DNA from: an uncultured Nocardioides sp.
GTDB lineage: Bacteria; Actinomycetota; Actinomycetes; Propionibacteriales; Nocardioidaceae
NCBI RefSeq assembly: GCF_947488025.1
Contig: NZ_CANKYS010000017.1
Location: 1 to 46,934 of the forward strand
DNA: 46,934 nt
Direction: 5' to 3'
The notes beneath the pieces were generated by a model. The model was not told the origin of the DNA. It made no database searches and saw only the letters and a list, made by a program, of their open reading frames with translations. Position numbers and translations under genes: made by a program. Of the stretch, positions 15,314 to 22,897 are shown in pieces (position 1 is the first letter of the stretch; every line of letters starts with the position of its first letter).

Positions 15314-16145
15314 TCGGGCCCGGGTGCTCGGTGACGTGGCCGAGGACCTCCCGGGCGACGACGTCCGGGTGCGACCGCGGCGCCCAGTGCCCGAACGGCA
15401 GGTCGTGGCGCCGCAGGTCGTCGCACCAGGGATCGCTGGCCTCGAGCGCGGACCGCCGGATCGCCGGGTCGCGGGTCAGGGCCAGCTGCAGCACCGGCAC
15501 GCTCGTACGACGCTCTCGAGGCCGGCGGTGCAGGGCGACGTTGCCGCGGTAGTAGCGCAGCCCCGAGACCATGTCGCGCCCGCCCAGCACCCCGAGGACC
15601 GGGGGCGCCAGCGGCGAGACGAGGAACGGGACGTAGGACGACGCGAGGCCCTGGGCGGCGAGCCGCGCGACTGCGGCCGGGGAGGGGCGGCGGAGCGTGC
15701 GTCGGGTCCACGCCGCGACGTGGTCGAGGTTGGGCCCGCTGATCGAGGTGAAGGACGCGATGCGGTCGGCCGTACCCGGCTCGCACACCGCCTCCCACGC
15801 CTGCACCGAACCCCAGTCGTGGCCGACGACGTGGGCGGGGCCGTCGGGGCTCGCGTCGTCGACCACGGCCATCAGGTCGGCGGCGAGGTGGGGGAGCGTG
15901 AACGCCGCGTCAGGTGCATCGGTGGGGGAGAGGCCCTGGCCGCGCGTGTCGTAGAGCACGACCCGCAGCCGGGAGGCCAGCCGCTCCGCCACGGGCAGCC
16001 ACATCCGGTGGGTGTCGGGATAGCCGTGGACCAGGACGACCACGGGGGCGTCGGGGGCGCCGGTCTCGTGCACCGCCAGGTCGACGCCGTCGCCGCGGAC
16101 GGTGCGTCGACGCCAGGACACGTGCGGGTCGGGATGGTGGGCCAT
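15303..16145 (-). CDS. Alpha/beta hydrolase, epoxide hydrolase/dehalogenase-like
   Basis: The 280-residue protein has the oxyanion motif VHGYPDTHRMWLPV near residue 40 and the nucleophile elbow GHDWGS near residue 110. An aspartate in place of serine at the elbow places it with epoxide hydrolases and haloalkane dehalogenases, which form an ester with the substrate on Asp. A probable catalytic His lies in FGHWAPRSHPD near the C terminus, shortly before a typical EVLGHVTEHPG end. The ATG at 16145 begins the homologous region; the open frame extends upstream into the DUF2200 gene and is not used. The physiological substrate is unknown. Confidence 0.85.
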   Translation of the reverse strand: MAHHPDPHVSWRRRTVRGDGVDLAVHETGAPDAPVVVLVHGYPDTHRMWLPVAERLASRLRVVLYDTRGQGLSPTDAPDAAFTLPHLAADLMAVVDDASPDGPAHVVGHDWGSVQAWEAVCEPGTADRIASFTSISGPNLDHVAAWTRRTLRRPSPAAVARLAAQGLASSYVPFLVSPLAPPVLGVLGGRDMVSGLRYYRGNVALHRRPRERRTSVPVLQLALTRDPAIRRSALEASDPWCDDLRRHDLPFGHWAPRSHPDVVAREVLGHVTEHPGPISR

Positions 16146-16180
16146 GTGGCCCCGTACCCCGGACGCGGGACTCCAGCCGC

Positions 16181-16522
16181 TCAGGCCCGCAGCACCTTCT
16201 CCATCGGACGGCCCTTGGCGAGCTCGTCGACCAGCTTGTCGAGGTAGCGGATCTGCCGCATGAGCGGGTCCTCCACCTCCTGCACCTTGACCCCGCACAC
16301 CGAGCCGGTGATCTGGTCGACGTGCGGGTTGAGCCGCGCCCCGGCGAAGAACTCCTCGAACGTCGTGCCGCCGTCGAGGTGGGCCTGCAGCTGCGCGTGG
16401 TCGAACCCGGTCAGCCACTCGATGACCTCGTCGACCTCCGCGCGGGTGCGCCCCTTGCGCTCCGCCTTGGCGACGTAGTGGGGGTAGACCGAGGCCACGC
16501 TCGTGGTGAAGATCCGGTGCAC
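16181..16522 (-). CDS. DUF2200 family protein
   Basis: The 113-residue product has the family features HRIFTTSVASVYPHYVAKAE at the N terminus and DPLMRQIRYLDKLVDELAKG at the C terminus, at full family length. The function of DUF2200 is unknown; it is a small cytoplasmic alpha/beta protein found widely in bacteria. It lies 20 bp after the histone-like gene and 35 bp before the hydrolase gene on the same strand, so the three may share a transcript. Confidence 0.88.
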   Translation of the reverse strand: MHRIFTTSVASVYPHYVAKAERKGRTRAEVDEVIEWLTGFDHAQLQAHLDGGTTFEEFFAGARLNPHVDQITGSVCGVKVQEVEDPLMRQIRYLDKLVDELAKGRPMEKVLRA

Positions 16523-16542
16523 GCTGTCGAGGATAGGCGGGA

Positions 16543-17184
16543 TCAGCCCTTGTCGGTGTCCGCGGCCCGGCGCATCATGTCGGACTCGCTGACGGCCGCC
16601 TTGACCGTGGACGGGTCCATCAGCGGCTCGGTGCCCGGCTGGTGGAGGTCGGTCTCGGTCGTGTCGGGGTTGACCCCCTCGCCCGCGGCCGGGATGCCGG
16701 ACGGGGTCACCGGGCCGTCGCCGGTGACGGCCTCGACCTCGTCCTCGCTCAGGCCGAGGGCCGGAGCGAGCACCGCGGCCTGCTTGGAGGGTGCCTTGCG
16801 TGCCGTCTTCTTCGCAGCCGTCTTCTTCGCAGCCGTCTTCTTGGCAGCCGTCTTCGTCGCGGGAACCTTCTTGGCAGGCGCCTTCTTTGCAGTCGTCGTC
16901 TTCGCCGCCGACGTGGTGGCAGCCGTCGTCGTGGCGGGAGCCTCCGCGGCGGCGCGGCCCGCTGCGGTCGTGGGGGTGCTGGGGACGGGGGCGACCGGGG
17001 ACGGGGTGGTGCGCTCACCGGGCCACGGGCGCGACGGCGCGGAGCCGGAGCCCGACACCTGCTCGATCACCCGTCCGACGACGCGGGCCGTCGTACGCAC
17101 TCCGGTGGTGGCCACGCCCACGGAGGTGCCGATGACGGCGGCGGCGGCGTGGGCGGGGAGCGTGAGCAGGCGGGTGGGGTTCAC
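16543..17184 (-). CDS. Histone H1-like Lys/Ala-rich protein
   Basis: The 213-residue product has a short hydrophobic N-terminal region (LLTLPAHAAAAVIGTSVGVA), a Pro/Thr/Ala linker, and a basic core at about 100-145 built of KKTAA repeats resembling the C-terminal tail of histone H1 and the actinobacterial HupB tail. A polar acidic C-terminal region of about 65 residues follows. The GTG at 17184 has GAGAGGA upstream and is preferred over the longer open frame. Such basic tails bind DNA, but the hydrophobic N terminus suggests membrane association instead or as well. Function is not assigned. Confidence 0.7.
   Translation of the reverse strand: MNPTRLLTLPAHAAAAVIGTSVGVATTGVRTTARVVGRVIEQVSGSGSAPSRPWPGERTTPSPVAPVPSTPTTAAGRAAAEAPATTTAATTSAAKTTTAKKAPAKKVPATKTAAKKTAAKKTAAKKTARKAPSKQAAVLAPALGLSEDEVEAVTGDGPVTPSGIPAAGEGVNPDTTETDLHQPGTEPLMDPSTVKAAVSESDMMRRAADTDKG
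16802..16861 (-). repeat. 15-bp tandem repeat encoding the Lys/Ala core
   Basis: Four tandem units of GCCGTCTTCTTCGCA on the plus strand (16802-16816, 16817-16831, 16832-16846 and 16847-16861, the last two with substitutions) encode KTAAK-type pentapeptides on the minus strand. The repeat number is likely to vary between strains. Confidence 0.75.
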
Positions 17185-17368
17185 CAGCGGATCCTCTCGT
17201 CGGGTTCTACGTCGGGGACGGCTCAGTACCCCGTTCGGTGCCGCACCAGACCGTGACCTGCGCCACGACGGCAAGCACGTCACTCCGGGTGAAGCGACGC
17301 GTGCGACTCAGGACAGAGGGTACGGAGCGACCTCCGCGCCGAGGTCCGGCGTCGTGAGAGGAGCACCC

Positions 17369-17836
17369 ATGACAGAGAACACGCGCGTGCGGTCCCGGTC
17401 CACCGCGTCCGGAACCCCCGTCCAGGCGGCGGCTGCCCTCGTCGGCACCCTCTTCCTGGTGGTCGGGGTGATGGGCTTCATCCCCGGCATCACCACGGAC
17501 CGCGGCAGCCTCGAGGCCGCCGGCCCTGGCTCGCACGCCGAGCTGTTCGGGCTCTTCCAGGTGTCCGTCCTGCACAACATGGTCCACCTCCTCTTCGGCG
17601 TGGCCGGGATCGCCCTGGCGCGGCGGCCGTCGAGCGCGCGCGCCTTCCTCCTCGGCGGTGGCGCGGTCTACCTCGTCCTGTTCGTCTACGGGCTGGTCGT
17701 GGACCAGGACTCGGAGGCCAACTTCGTCCCGTTCAACACCGCGGACGACTGGCTGCACCTCGCCCTCGGCGTCGGGATGATCGCCCTCGGTGTCGTGCTG
17801 GCCAAGCGGCCCGGCGCCAACGCCGTCGGTCGCTGA
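17369..17836 (+). CDS. DUF4383 domain membrane protein
   Basis: The 155-residue protein has four transmembrane helices (AAAALVGTLFLVVGVMGF, VLHNMVHLLFGVAGIAL, FLLGGGAVYLVLFVYGLV and WLHLALGVGMIALGVVL) and the conserved pair HNMVHLLFGVAG and DDWLHLALGVGM that defines DUF4383, a family of unknown function common in actinobacteria. GAGAGGAG precedes the ATG at 17369. It is divergent from the histone H1-like gene across 184 bp and convergent with the DUF3618 gene. Confidence 0.88.
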   Translation: MTENTRVRSRSTASGTPVQAAAALVGTLFLVVGVMGFIPGITTDRGSLEAAGPGSHAELFGLFQVSVLHNMVHLLFGVAGIALARRPSSARAFLLGGGAVYLVLFVYGLVVDQDSEANFVPFNTADDWLHLALGVGMIALGVVLAKRPGANAVGR

Positions 17837-17855
17837 GGACGGACGACGCACGCAC

Positions 17856-17889
17856 GAACCGGCCCGCCCCGGTGGGGACGGGCCGGTTC
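17856..17889. terminator. Bidirectional terminator hairpin
   Basis: GAACCGGCCCG (17856-17866) and CGGGCCGGTTC (17879-17889) form a perfect 11-bp stem. The loop can add a CCCC/GGGG helix. It lies between the convergent DUF4383 gene (stop 17836) and DUF3618 gene (stop 17904). Confidence 0.8.
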
Positions 17890-17903
17890 TGCGACGGTTC
17901 AGG

Positions 17904-18500
17904 TCAGGACTGCGTCTGCGAGCGGACCTGGTCCACTCCCGACTGGCCCTCGTCCTTCACCTTGGCGGCACTGTCGGTGGCCGTGCCCTTGACCTCCTGC
18001 GCGGCCTCGGAGGCCGTCTCCTTGACGCCCTCGGCGACGTCCTGCGCCACCGACTTCGCCTGGTCCACGACCGGCTGGCCGTGCTCCTTGGCGGCGTCGA
18101 CGACGTGACCGGCCGCGACGGCCTCCTTCTCGGAGGCGGGGATCAGCGCGGAGACGATCATGCCGGCGCCGAAGGCGACCAGGCCGGCCGCCAGGGGAGC
18201 GCCCTGCACCTTGTCCTGGGTGCCGCTCACGGCGCCCTGGGCGGTGCCCTTGACCGAGTCGACGGCGCCACTGGCGGAGTCCTTGGCGGACCCGGCCGTG
18301 CCGGACGCCGACGAGCTCACGCCGTGGGCGGTGCCCATGACCTTGTCGCGGACGCCGAGCATGCGGCCGCGGGCGGCCTGCTTGCGCCGCTCGACGATGG
18401 CCGACGGGCTCACCCGGTCCTGCAGGGCGTCGACGTCGGCGGTCATCGACTGCCGCGTCTGCTCGATCTCGCTCCTCAGCTCTTCTGTGCTCTGGCCCAT
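17904..18500 (-). CDS. DUF3618 domain protein
   Basis: The 198-residue product begins with the DUF3618 signature (STEELRSEIEQTRQSMTADV, then DALQDRVSPSAIVERRK). An Ala/Gly/Ser-rich stretch, one probable transmembrane segment (LAAGLVAFGAGMIVSALI) and a long Ala/Lys/Glu amphipathic repeat resembling LEA proteins follow. The start overlaps the holin-family gene by 25 bp, so this is the last gene of a coupled leftward operon. The role of DUF3618 is unknown; its company suggests envelope or desiccation/osmotic stress. Confidence 0.85.
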   Translation of the reverse strand: MGQSTEELRSEIEQTRQSMTADVDALQDRVSPSAIVERRKQAARGRMLGVRDKVMGTAHGVSSSASGTAGSAKDSASGAVDSVKGTAQGAVSGTQDKVQGAPLAAGLVAFGAGMIVSALIPASEKEAVAAGHVVDAAKEHGQPVVDQAKSVAQDVAEGVKETASEAAQEVKGTATDSAAKVKDEGQSGVDQVRSQTQS

Positions 18501-18934
18501 GCTGCGTCCTCCTTGAGTGTCTGCTGCGTCTCCGGCAGCTGCGGGTTCGTGTTCTTGAGCTCCTTGCGGCCCCTCGCCGCAAGGACGGCGCCGACGATCG
18601 CCCACAGGATCGTGACGATCAGGAACGCCAGCTCGACGGGCATCCAGTTGTCGAGCAGGTAGGCCAGGGCGAACGAGCCCAGGATCAGGGCGAGCAGTCC
18701 GGACACGCCGGCACCGCCGAGCATCCCGGCACCCTTCCCGGCCTTGGCCGCCTCCTCCTTGAGCTCGGTGCGTGCCAGCTCGAGCTCCTGCTTGACCAGC
18801 GTCGTCAGGTCGTGGCTCAGGTCGCCCACGATCTGGCCGAGGCTGCGCTCGCCCTCCTCCCCGGCGACGTGCGAGCCCACCGGGTTCGTCGGGCTGGCCG
18901 GGGGGACGGGGTCGTAGCCCTGCGTCCCGGTCAC
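18476..18934 (-). CDS. Phage holin family (Phage_holin_3_6-like) membrane protein
   Basis: The 152-residue product has an amphipathic N-terminal region (LGQIVGDLSHDLTTLVKQEL then ELARTELKEEAAKAGKGAGM) and two transmembrane helices (GVSGLLALILGSFALAYLL and LAFLIVTILWAIVGAVLAARG). Despite the family name these are chromosomal proteins in actinobacteria and there is no lysis cassette nearby. The GTG start at 18934 overlaps the upstream stop as GTGA, and its own end overlaps the DUF3618 start. It likely works with its two operon neighbours at the membrane. Confidence 0.86.
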   Translation of the reverse strand: MTGTQGYDPVPPASPTNPVGSHVAGEEGERSLGQIVGDLSHDLTTLVKQELELARTELKEEAAKAGKGAGMLGGAGVSGLLALILGSFALAYLLDNWMPVELAFLIVTILWAIVGAVLAARGRKELKNTNPQLPETQQTLKEDAAWARAQKS

Positions 18935-19749
18935 GGCGCGTCCTGCGTGCGCTGGCCGGAGAGCCCGGTCGAGCTCGAGTCGAGGCTCGACGGCATCGCC
19001 TGCGTGGGGTGCTCCGCCGGGGTGTCGTACCCCGTGGTGCCCGGGCTGGTGGTGCTCGACTGGCCCGGCTGGCCGGCGAGGGGAGCGTTGCCGCTGGCGG
19101 TGCCCATGGGTCCGGCGCCGACGCCGGTGGTGCCGTACGTCGTGCCAGTGGTGCCAGTGGTGCCGGTGGTGCCGCCGGACTCGCCGAGTGAGGCCGCTGC
19201 CGCGCCGTCGGCGGTCGCACGGAACATGCGGCCGGCCACGACGCCCGCGGCGAGGGCGCCGACCAGGAAGGTCCCGGGCCGGCGTCGCGCGAAGTCGCGG
19301 GCGTCGTCGAGGAGCTGTCCGGGCTCACGGTTCTCGAGGTGACTTCCGAAGGCGCGGACGCGGTCGGAGACCTCCTGGGCGAGGTCGGTCGCCATGCCCT
19401 GGGACGGGCCCTCGCCCTGCGCCATCTTCTGCAGGTCGTCGCCGAGCGTCCTGAGCGTCTCCGACAGCTTGTCGCGACCGGTGGTGGCCTGGTCGTTGAG
19501 CTGCGTGGTGACCTGCTGCCTGGCCTCGCCCACGACGTTGCGGGCCTGCTCGGCTGCGGTGCCGGCGACGTTGAGCGCCTCGTCCTTGGCGGTGCCCGCC
19601 ACCTGCTTGCCCCGGTCGGTCGCCGTGGCGGCAGTGTCCTTGGCCTTGTCGGTGGTGCTCGCGTCGGAGTCGGTCCCCGACGAGTAGCCACCGGTGGTGC
19701 CGGTGGTGCTGGGGGTGGTGCTCAGTGGGTCATTTCCGTAGGTCGTCAT
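18931..19749 (-). CDS. LEA-like, Ala/Thr/Gly-rich protein with one membrane segment
   Basis: The 272-residue product has a Thr/Gly/Ser N terminus and an amphipathic LEA-like repeat region (about 35-110: KAKDTAATATDRGKQVAGTA, then KDEALNVAGTAAEQARNVV). A segment with one hydrophobic helix (RPGTFLVGALAAGVVAGRMF) and a low-complexity C-terminal third with GTT repeats follow. The ATG at 19749 overlaps the stop of a 26-codon ORF, and its stop overlaps the holin-family start. The central part resembles proteins grouped with DUF3618 and holin-family genes in actinobacteria. No enzymatic motif is visible. Confidence 0.8.
   Translation of the reverse strand: MTTYGNDPLSTTPSTTGTTGGYSSGTDSDASTTDKAKDTAATATDRGKQVAGTAKDEALNVAGTAAEQARNVVGEARQQVTTQLNDQATTGRDKLSETLRTLGDDLQKMAQGEGPSQGMATDLAQEVSDRVRAFGSHLENREPGQLLDDARDFARRRPGTFLVGALAAGVVAGRMFRATADGAAAASLGESGGTTGTTGTTGTTYGTTGVGAGPMGTASGNAPLAGQPGQSSTTSPGTTGYDTPAEHPTQAMPSSLDSSSTGLSGQRTQDAP
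19142..19174 (-). repeat. 9-bp tandem repeat (Gly-Thr-Thr coding)
   Basis: GTGCCAGTG occurs at 19142-19150 and 19151-19159, with variants at 19160-19168 and 19169-19174. On the minus strand it encodes GTT tripeptides in the C-terminal region of the LEA-like protein. Slippage-prone. Confidence 0.7.
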
Positions 19750-19826
19750 GCGTCCTCCTCGGAGTGGGTGTGGGTGGTGCCTGAATCCGGATCCGCGTCC
19801 TGGTCGTGGTGGGACTGCTCGGTCAT
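19746..19826 (-). CDS. Possible 26-residue leader ORF, His/Asp-rich
   Basis: An ATG at 19826, with ACGGAGC 6-9 nt upstream, opens a 26-codon frame (MTEQSHHDQDADPDSG then TTHTHSEEDA) whose TGA overlaps the ATG of the LEA-like gene (ATGA). The tight overlap matches the coupling seen between the other genes of this operon. The peptide is rich in His, Asp, Glu and Thr with no hydrophobic part. It may be a real small protein or a translational-coupling leader; being short, it could also be chance. Confidence 0.4.
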   Translation of the reverse strand: MTEQSHHDQDADPDSGTTHTHSEEDA

Positions 19827-19885
19827 GCGGGCTCCGTACCCACCGGATTGCGTCGCAGTCCACCCGTACGGAGGGCATTTGCGAG

Positions 19886-21025
19886 ATGCATGGGCCCAGC
19901 CGGAGCGGGGCACTGGGAGCGATGGTCGCCCTCTTCCAGCACCCGCCCACACGTCGGTCGTACGCCGACCTCACGGAGGCCGAGGTCGATGAGATCGGCC
20001 GCACCCTGGACGCCCTGCGCGAGGAGGTGCTCGCCGACCGCGGCGCGCGCGACGCGGCGTACGTCCGACGGGTCATCGCCGTCCAGCGCTGCCTCGAGGT
20101 GGCCGGGCGGGTGGTGCTCCTCGGCAGCCGCAGCCGCACCGCGTGGTGGCTGGGCACCACCTCGCTGGCGCTGTCGAAGGTGCTCGACAACATGGAGGTC
20201 GGGCACAACGTGCTGCACGGGCAGTGGGACTGGATGCGCGACCCGCGGATCCACTCCTCGACCTGGGACTGGGACCACGCCTCCGACCCCGGCCAGTGGC
20301 AGCGCGCCCACAACGACCGGCACCACGTGAACACCAACGTGCTCGGCAAGGACAACGACCTCGGCTACGGCATCCTGCGCGTCGACGAGGCCCAGGAGTG
20401 GGAGCCCCGCCACCTCGCCCAGCCCCTGTGGAACCTCGTCAACGCGTGCATCTTCGAGTACGGCATCGCGATGTACGACCTGGACCTCGGTGAGTCGCTC
20501 CGCACGGGTGCCGGCTTCTCCGAGGAGCAGAAGGCCGAGATGCGCACGACGGCGCGCCGGGCCGCACGCCACGCGCTGCGCGACTACGTCCTGCACCCGC
20601 TGCTGTCCGCGCCCACCGGCTCGGCCCGCACCACCCTGACCGCCAACCTGGTGGCCAACCTGGCCCGCAACGTGTGGAGCCACTCGGTGATCATGTGCGG
20701 TCACTTCCCCGAGGGGGTGGAGACGTTCGAGGTGGCCGAGCTCGACGAGGACGAGAGTCGCGGGCGGTGGTACGTCCGCCAGATGCTGGGCTCCGCCGAC
20801 GTCTCCGGTCCGCCGCTGCTGCACGTGCTGTGCGGCAACCTCTCGCACCAGATCGAGCACCACCTCTTCCCGGACCTGCCCAGCAACCGCTACCGCGAGA
20901 TCGCCGGACCGGTCCGCGAGCTGTTCGAGCGCCACGGCCTGGCCTACAACACCGCACCGCTGTGGCGGCAGGTCGCCAGCGCCTGGCACAAGGTCCTCCG
21001 GCTGTCGTTGCCGCCGCGCGGCTGA
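19886..21025 (+). CDS. Membrane fatty acid desaturase
   Basis: The 379-residue protein carries the three histidine boxes of acyl-lipid/acyl-CoA desaturases: H107-x3-H111 (GHNVLHGQWDW), H142-x3-H146-H147 (HNDRHH) and H321-x3-H325-H326 (HQIEHHLFPD). These ligate the di-iron centre that introduces a double bond into a fatty acyl chain at the membrane. The QIEHH form of the third box is typical of the linoleoyl/stearoyl desaturase branch. The start could be the ATG at 19886 (GGAGG about 11 nt upstream) or at 19922. It diverges from the LEA-like operon and is 7 bp before the GCS2 gene. An electron donor gene is not adjacent. Confidence 0.9.
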   Translation: MHGPSRSGALGAMVALFQHPPTRRSYADLTEAEVDEIGRTLDALREEVLADRGARDAAYVRRVIAVQRCLEVAGRVVLLGSRSRTAWWLGTTSLALSKVLDNMEVGHNVLHGQWDWMRDPRIHSSTWDWDHASDPGQWQRAHNDRHHVNTNVLGKDNDLGYGILRVDEAQEWEPRHLAQPLWNLVNACIFEYGIAMYDLDLGESLRTGAGFSEEQKAEMRTTARRAARHALRDYVLHPLLSAPTGSARTTLTANLVANLARNVWSHSVIMCGHFPEGVETFEVAELDEDESRGRWYVRQMLGSADVSGPPLLHVLCGNLSHQIEHHLFPDLPSNRYREIAGPVRELFERHGLAYNTAPLWRQVASAWHKVLRLSLPPRG

Positions 21026-21032
21026 CCCGCGG

Positions 21033-22142
21033 ATGACGACGTACGCGGGCGTGCCCTCGCACGTGCCGGGCGGTGAGTTCACGGTCGGCGTGGAGGAGGA
21101 GCTCATGCTCGTCGGCGACGCGGACGAGCTGATGGGGGCGGCGGCGGGCCCGCTGGTCGAGGCCATGTCGCACGCGGCGTCGGGCGCGGGCGTGGTCACC
21201 GGGGAGATCTACGTCGACCAGGTCGAGCTCAACACCCCCGTGTGCCGGAGCGCCGAGGACGCGTGGACCTCGTTGCGCGACCTTCGTGCCCTCGTCGCCG
21301 AGCAGGGTGGTCGCGTGCTGGCCGCCGGGGTGCATCCGACCGCGCCCGTCGGTGTCCCCGACATCGCCGCCTCGCCGCGCTACGACCGCATCATCGACGA
21401 GTACGCCGGTCTGCTGCGCACGCCGACCGCCGCCCTGCAGGTGCACGTCGGGCTGCCCGACGAGCACACCGCGATGCTGGCCTACCGCGGCCTGCGCAAC
21501 CGGCTGCCGCTGCTGCGCGCCCTGGCCGCCGGGTCGCCGTACTGGCACGGGCTCGACTCGGGACAGGCCACGGCCAGGGCTGCCATCATCCGGTCCTACC
21601 CCCGCACCACCATGCCGCCGCTGCTGCGCTCGTGGGACGACTACGTCGCGCGCACCGAGGCGCTGATGACGGCGGCGGAGGCGTCCGACCACACCTACGT
21701 GTGGTGGGAGATGCGTCCACGACCGCTGCTGGGGACGCTGGAGGTGCGGGTCATGGACGCCGTCCCGTCCCTGGCCGCCGTCGCTGCGCTGACCGCGCTG
21801 GTGCAGGGCATCGCCCGTCGCGCGGTGGAGTTGCCCGACGAGGTGGACCTCGACGACGACGTGCTGGCCGTCAACGACCACCGGGCCGCGCGCTACGGCC
21901 TCGACACCCGCGTCGTGGACGTCGACCGCTCCCTGCGCCCGATGCGCGAGGTGGTCGCGCGGGTGGTCGCCGAGGCCGGGAAGGTGCTGGCCGGCGACCG
22001 TCTCGACGCCCCGCTCGAAGTGATCGAGCGCGCGCTCGCCGGCGAGACCGAGCCCAACCGCCAGCGGCGGGTGGTCGCGGCCGGCGGCATGGCCGCGCTC
22101 CTCGCCGACCTCGTCGCCCGCACCACCGACCTGGACGGCTGA
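21033..22142 (+). CDS. Carboxylate-amine ligase, GCS2 family (YbdK type)
   Basis: The 369-residue protein matches the GCS2 family of ATP-dependent gamma-glutamyl or carboxylate-amine ligases: VGVEEELMLV at the N terminus (metal/ATP-binding glutamates), ALQVHVGLPD in the centre and TLEVRVMDAVPSLAAVAALT. The length is typical. YbdK has weak glutamate-cysteine ligase activity, but actinobacteria of this group generally use mycothiol rather than glutathione, so the true substrate is open. It begins 7 bp after the desaturase stop and is probably cotranscribed. Confidence 0.88.
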   Translation: MTTYAGVPSHVPGGEFTVGVEEELMLVGDADELMGAAAGPLVEAMSHAASGAGVVTGEIYVDQVELNTPVCRSAEDAWTSLRDLRALVAEQGGRVLAAGVHPTAPVGVPDIAASPRYDRIIDEYAGLLRTPTAALQVHVGLPDEHTAMLAYRGLRNRLPLLRALAAGSPYWHGLDSGQATARAAIIRSYPRTTMPPLLRSWDDYVARTEALMTAAEASDHTYVWWEMRPRPLLGTLEVRVMDAVPSLAAVAALTALVQGIARRAVELPDEVDLDDDVLAVNDHRAARYGLDTRVVDVDRSLRPMREVVARVVAEAGKVLAGDRLDAPLEVIERALAGETEPNRQRRVVAAGGMAALLADLVARTTDLDG

Positions 22143-22192
22143 GCGGCGGACGGGCAGCGGATGGAGGGCGGGTGGGTGTGCTGGAATGCCCC

Positions 22193-22897
22193 ATGGCCGG
22201 ACCGAGGATGCGCAAGATCGGGCTGCTGGGCGGGATGAGCTGGGAGAGCTCGGCTCTCTACTACGAGATCCTCAACGAGGCCGTGCGCGAGCGCCTCGGC
22301 GGCTACCACTCGGCGCGGGTGGTGATGTCGTCGGTCGACTTCGCCGAGGTCGAGGCCATGCAGGCCGCGGGGGAGTGGGACGCCGCCGGCGCGCTGCTCG
22401 CGGCCGAGGCCGCCGCGCTCGAGGCGGCCGGCGCGGAGTGCCTCGTGCTGTGCACCAACACGATGCACAAGGTCGCCGACGCGATCGAGGCGGCGACCGA
22501 GGTCCCGCTGGTCCACATCGTCGACGTGACCGCCGCGACCGTGCGGGCGGCCGGCCTGTCGCGGGTCGCGCTGCTCGGTACGCGGTTCACCATGGAGCAG
22601 GCGTTCGTGCGCGACCGGCTCGCCACCCACGGCGTCGAGGCGCTCGTCCCGCCGGGTGAGGACCGCGAGCTGGTGCACGAGGTGATCTACGGCGAGCTCG
22701 TCCACGGAGTCGTGCGCGAGGCGTCGCGGGCGGCGTACGTCGACGTGGTGGACCGGTTGGTCGCCGACGGTGCCGAGGGCGTGGTCCTCGGCTGCACCGA
22801 GATCGAGCTGCTGCTCCGACCGGAGGACGTCGACGTACCCGTCTTCGCCACCACGCGGCTGCACGCGCTGGCGGCGCTCGATCTCGCCCTCAGCTGA
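22193..22897 (+). CDS. Aspartate/glutamate racemase family protein
   Basis: The 234-residue protein has the family start IGLLGGMSWESSALYYEILN and two catalytic cysteines, in LVLCTNTMHKVAD and VVLGCTEIELLL, which act as the two acid/bases for cofactor-independent racemisation. It is closest in pattern to YgeA-type racemases of broad specificity. The ATG at 22193 is used; an internal ATG at 22208 and a GTG upstream are alternatives. It follows the GCS2 gene by 50 bp, and its 3' end overlaps the convergent kinase-like gene by 8 bp. Confidence 0.9.
   Translation: MAGPRMRKIGLLGGMSWESSALYYEILNEAVRERLGGYHSARVVMSSVDFAEVEAMQAAGEWDAAGALLAAEAAALEAAGAECLVLCTNTMHKVADAIEAATEVPLVHIVDVTAATVRAAGLSRVALLGTRFTMEQAFVRDRLATHGVEALVPPGEDRELVHEVIYGELVHGVVREASRAAYVDVVDRLVADGAEGVVLGCTEIELLLRPEDVDVPVFATTRLHALAALDLALS

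Noticed and set aside
16802..16861. CRISPR-like direct repeats
   Set aside because: The units are contiguous, 15 bp long, in frame and encode a Lys/Ala tract; there are no spacers.
18476..18934. Prophage lysis gene, suggested by the holin family name
   Set aside because: No endolysin, tail or capsid gene is near. The family is a regular chromosomal companion of DUF3618 genes in actinobacteria.
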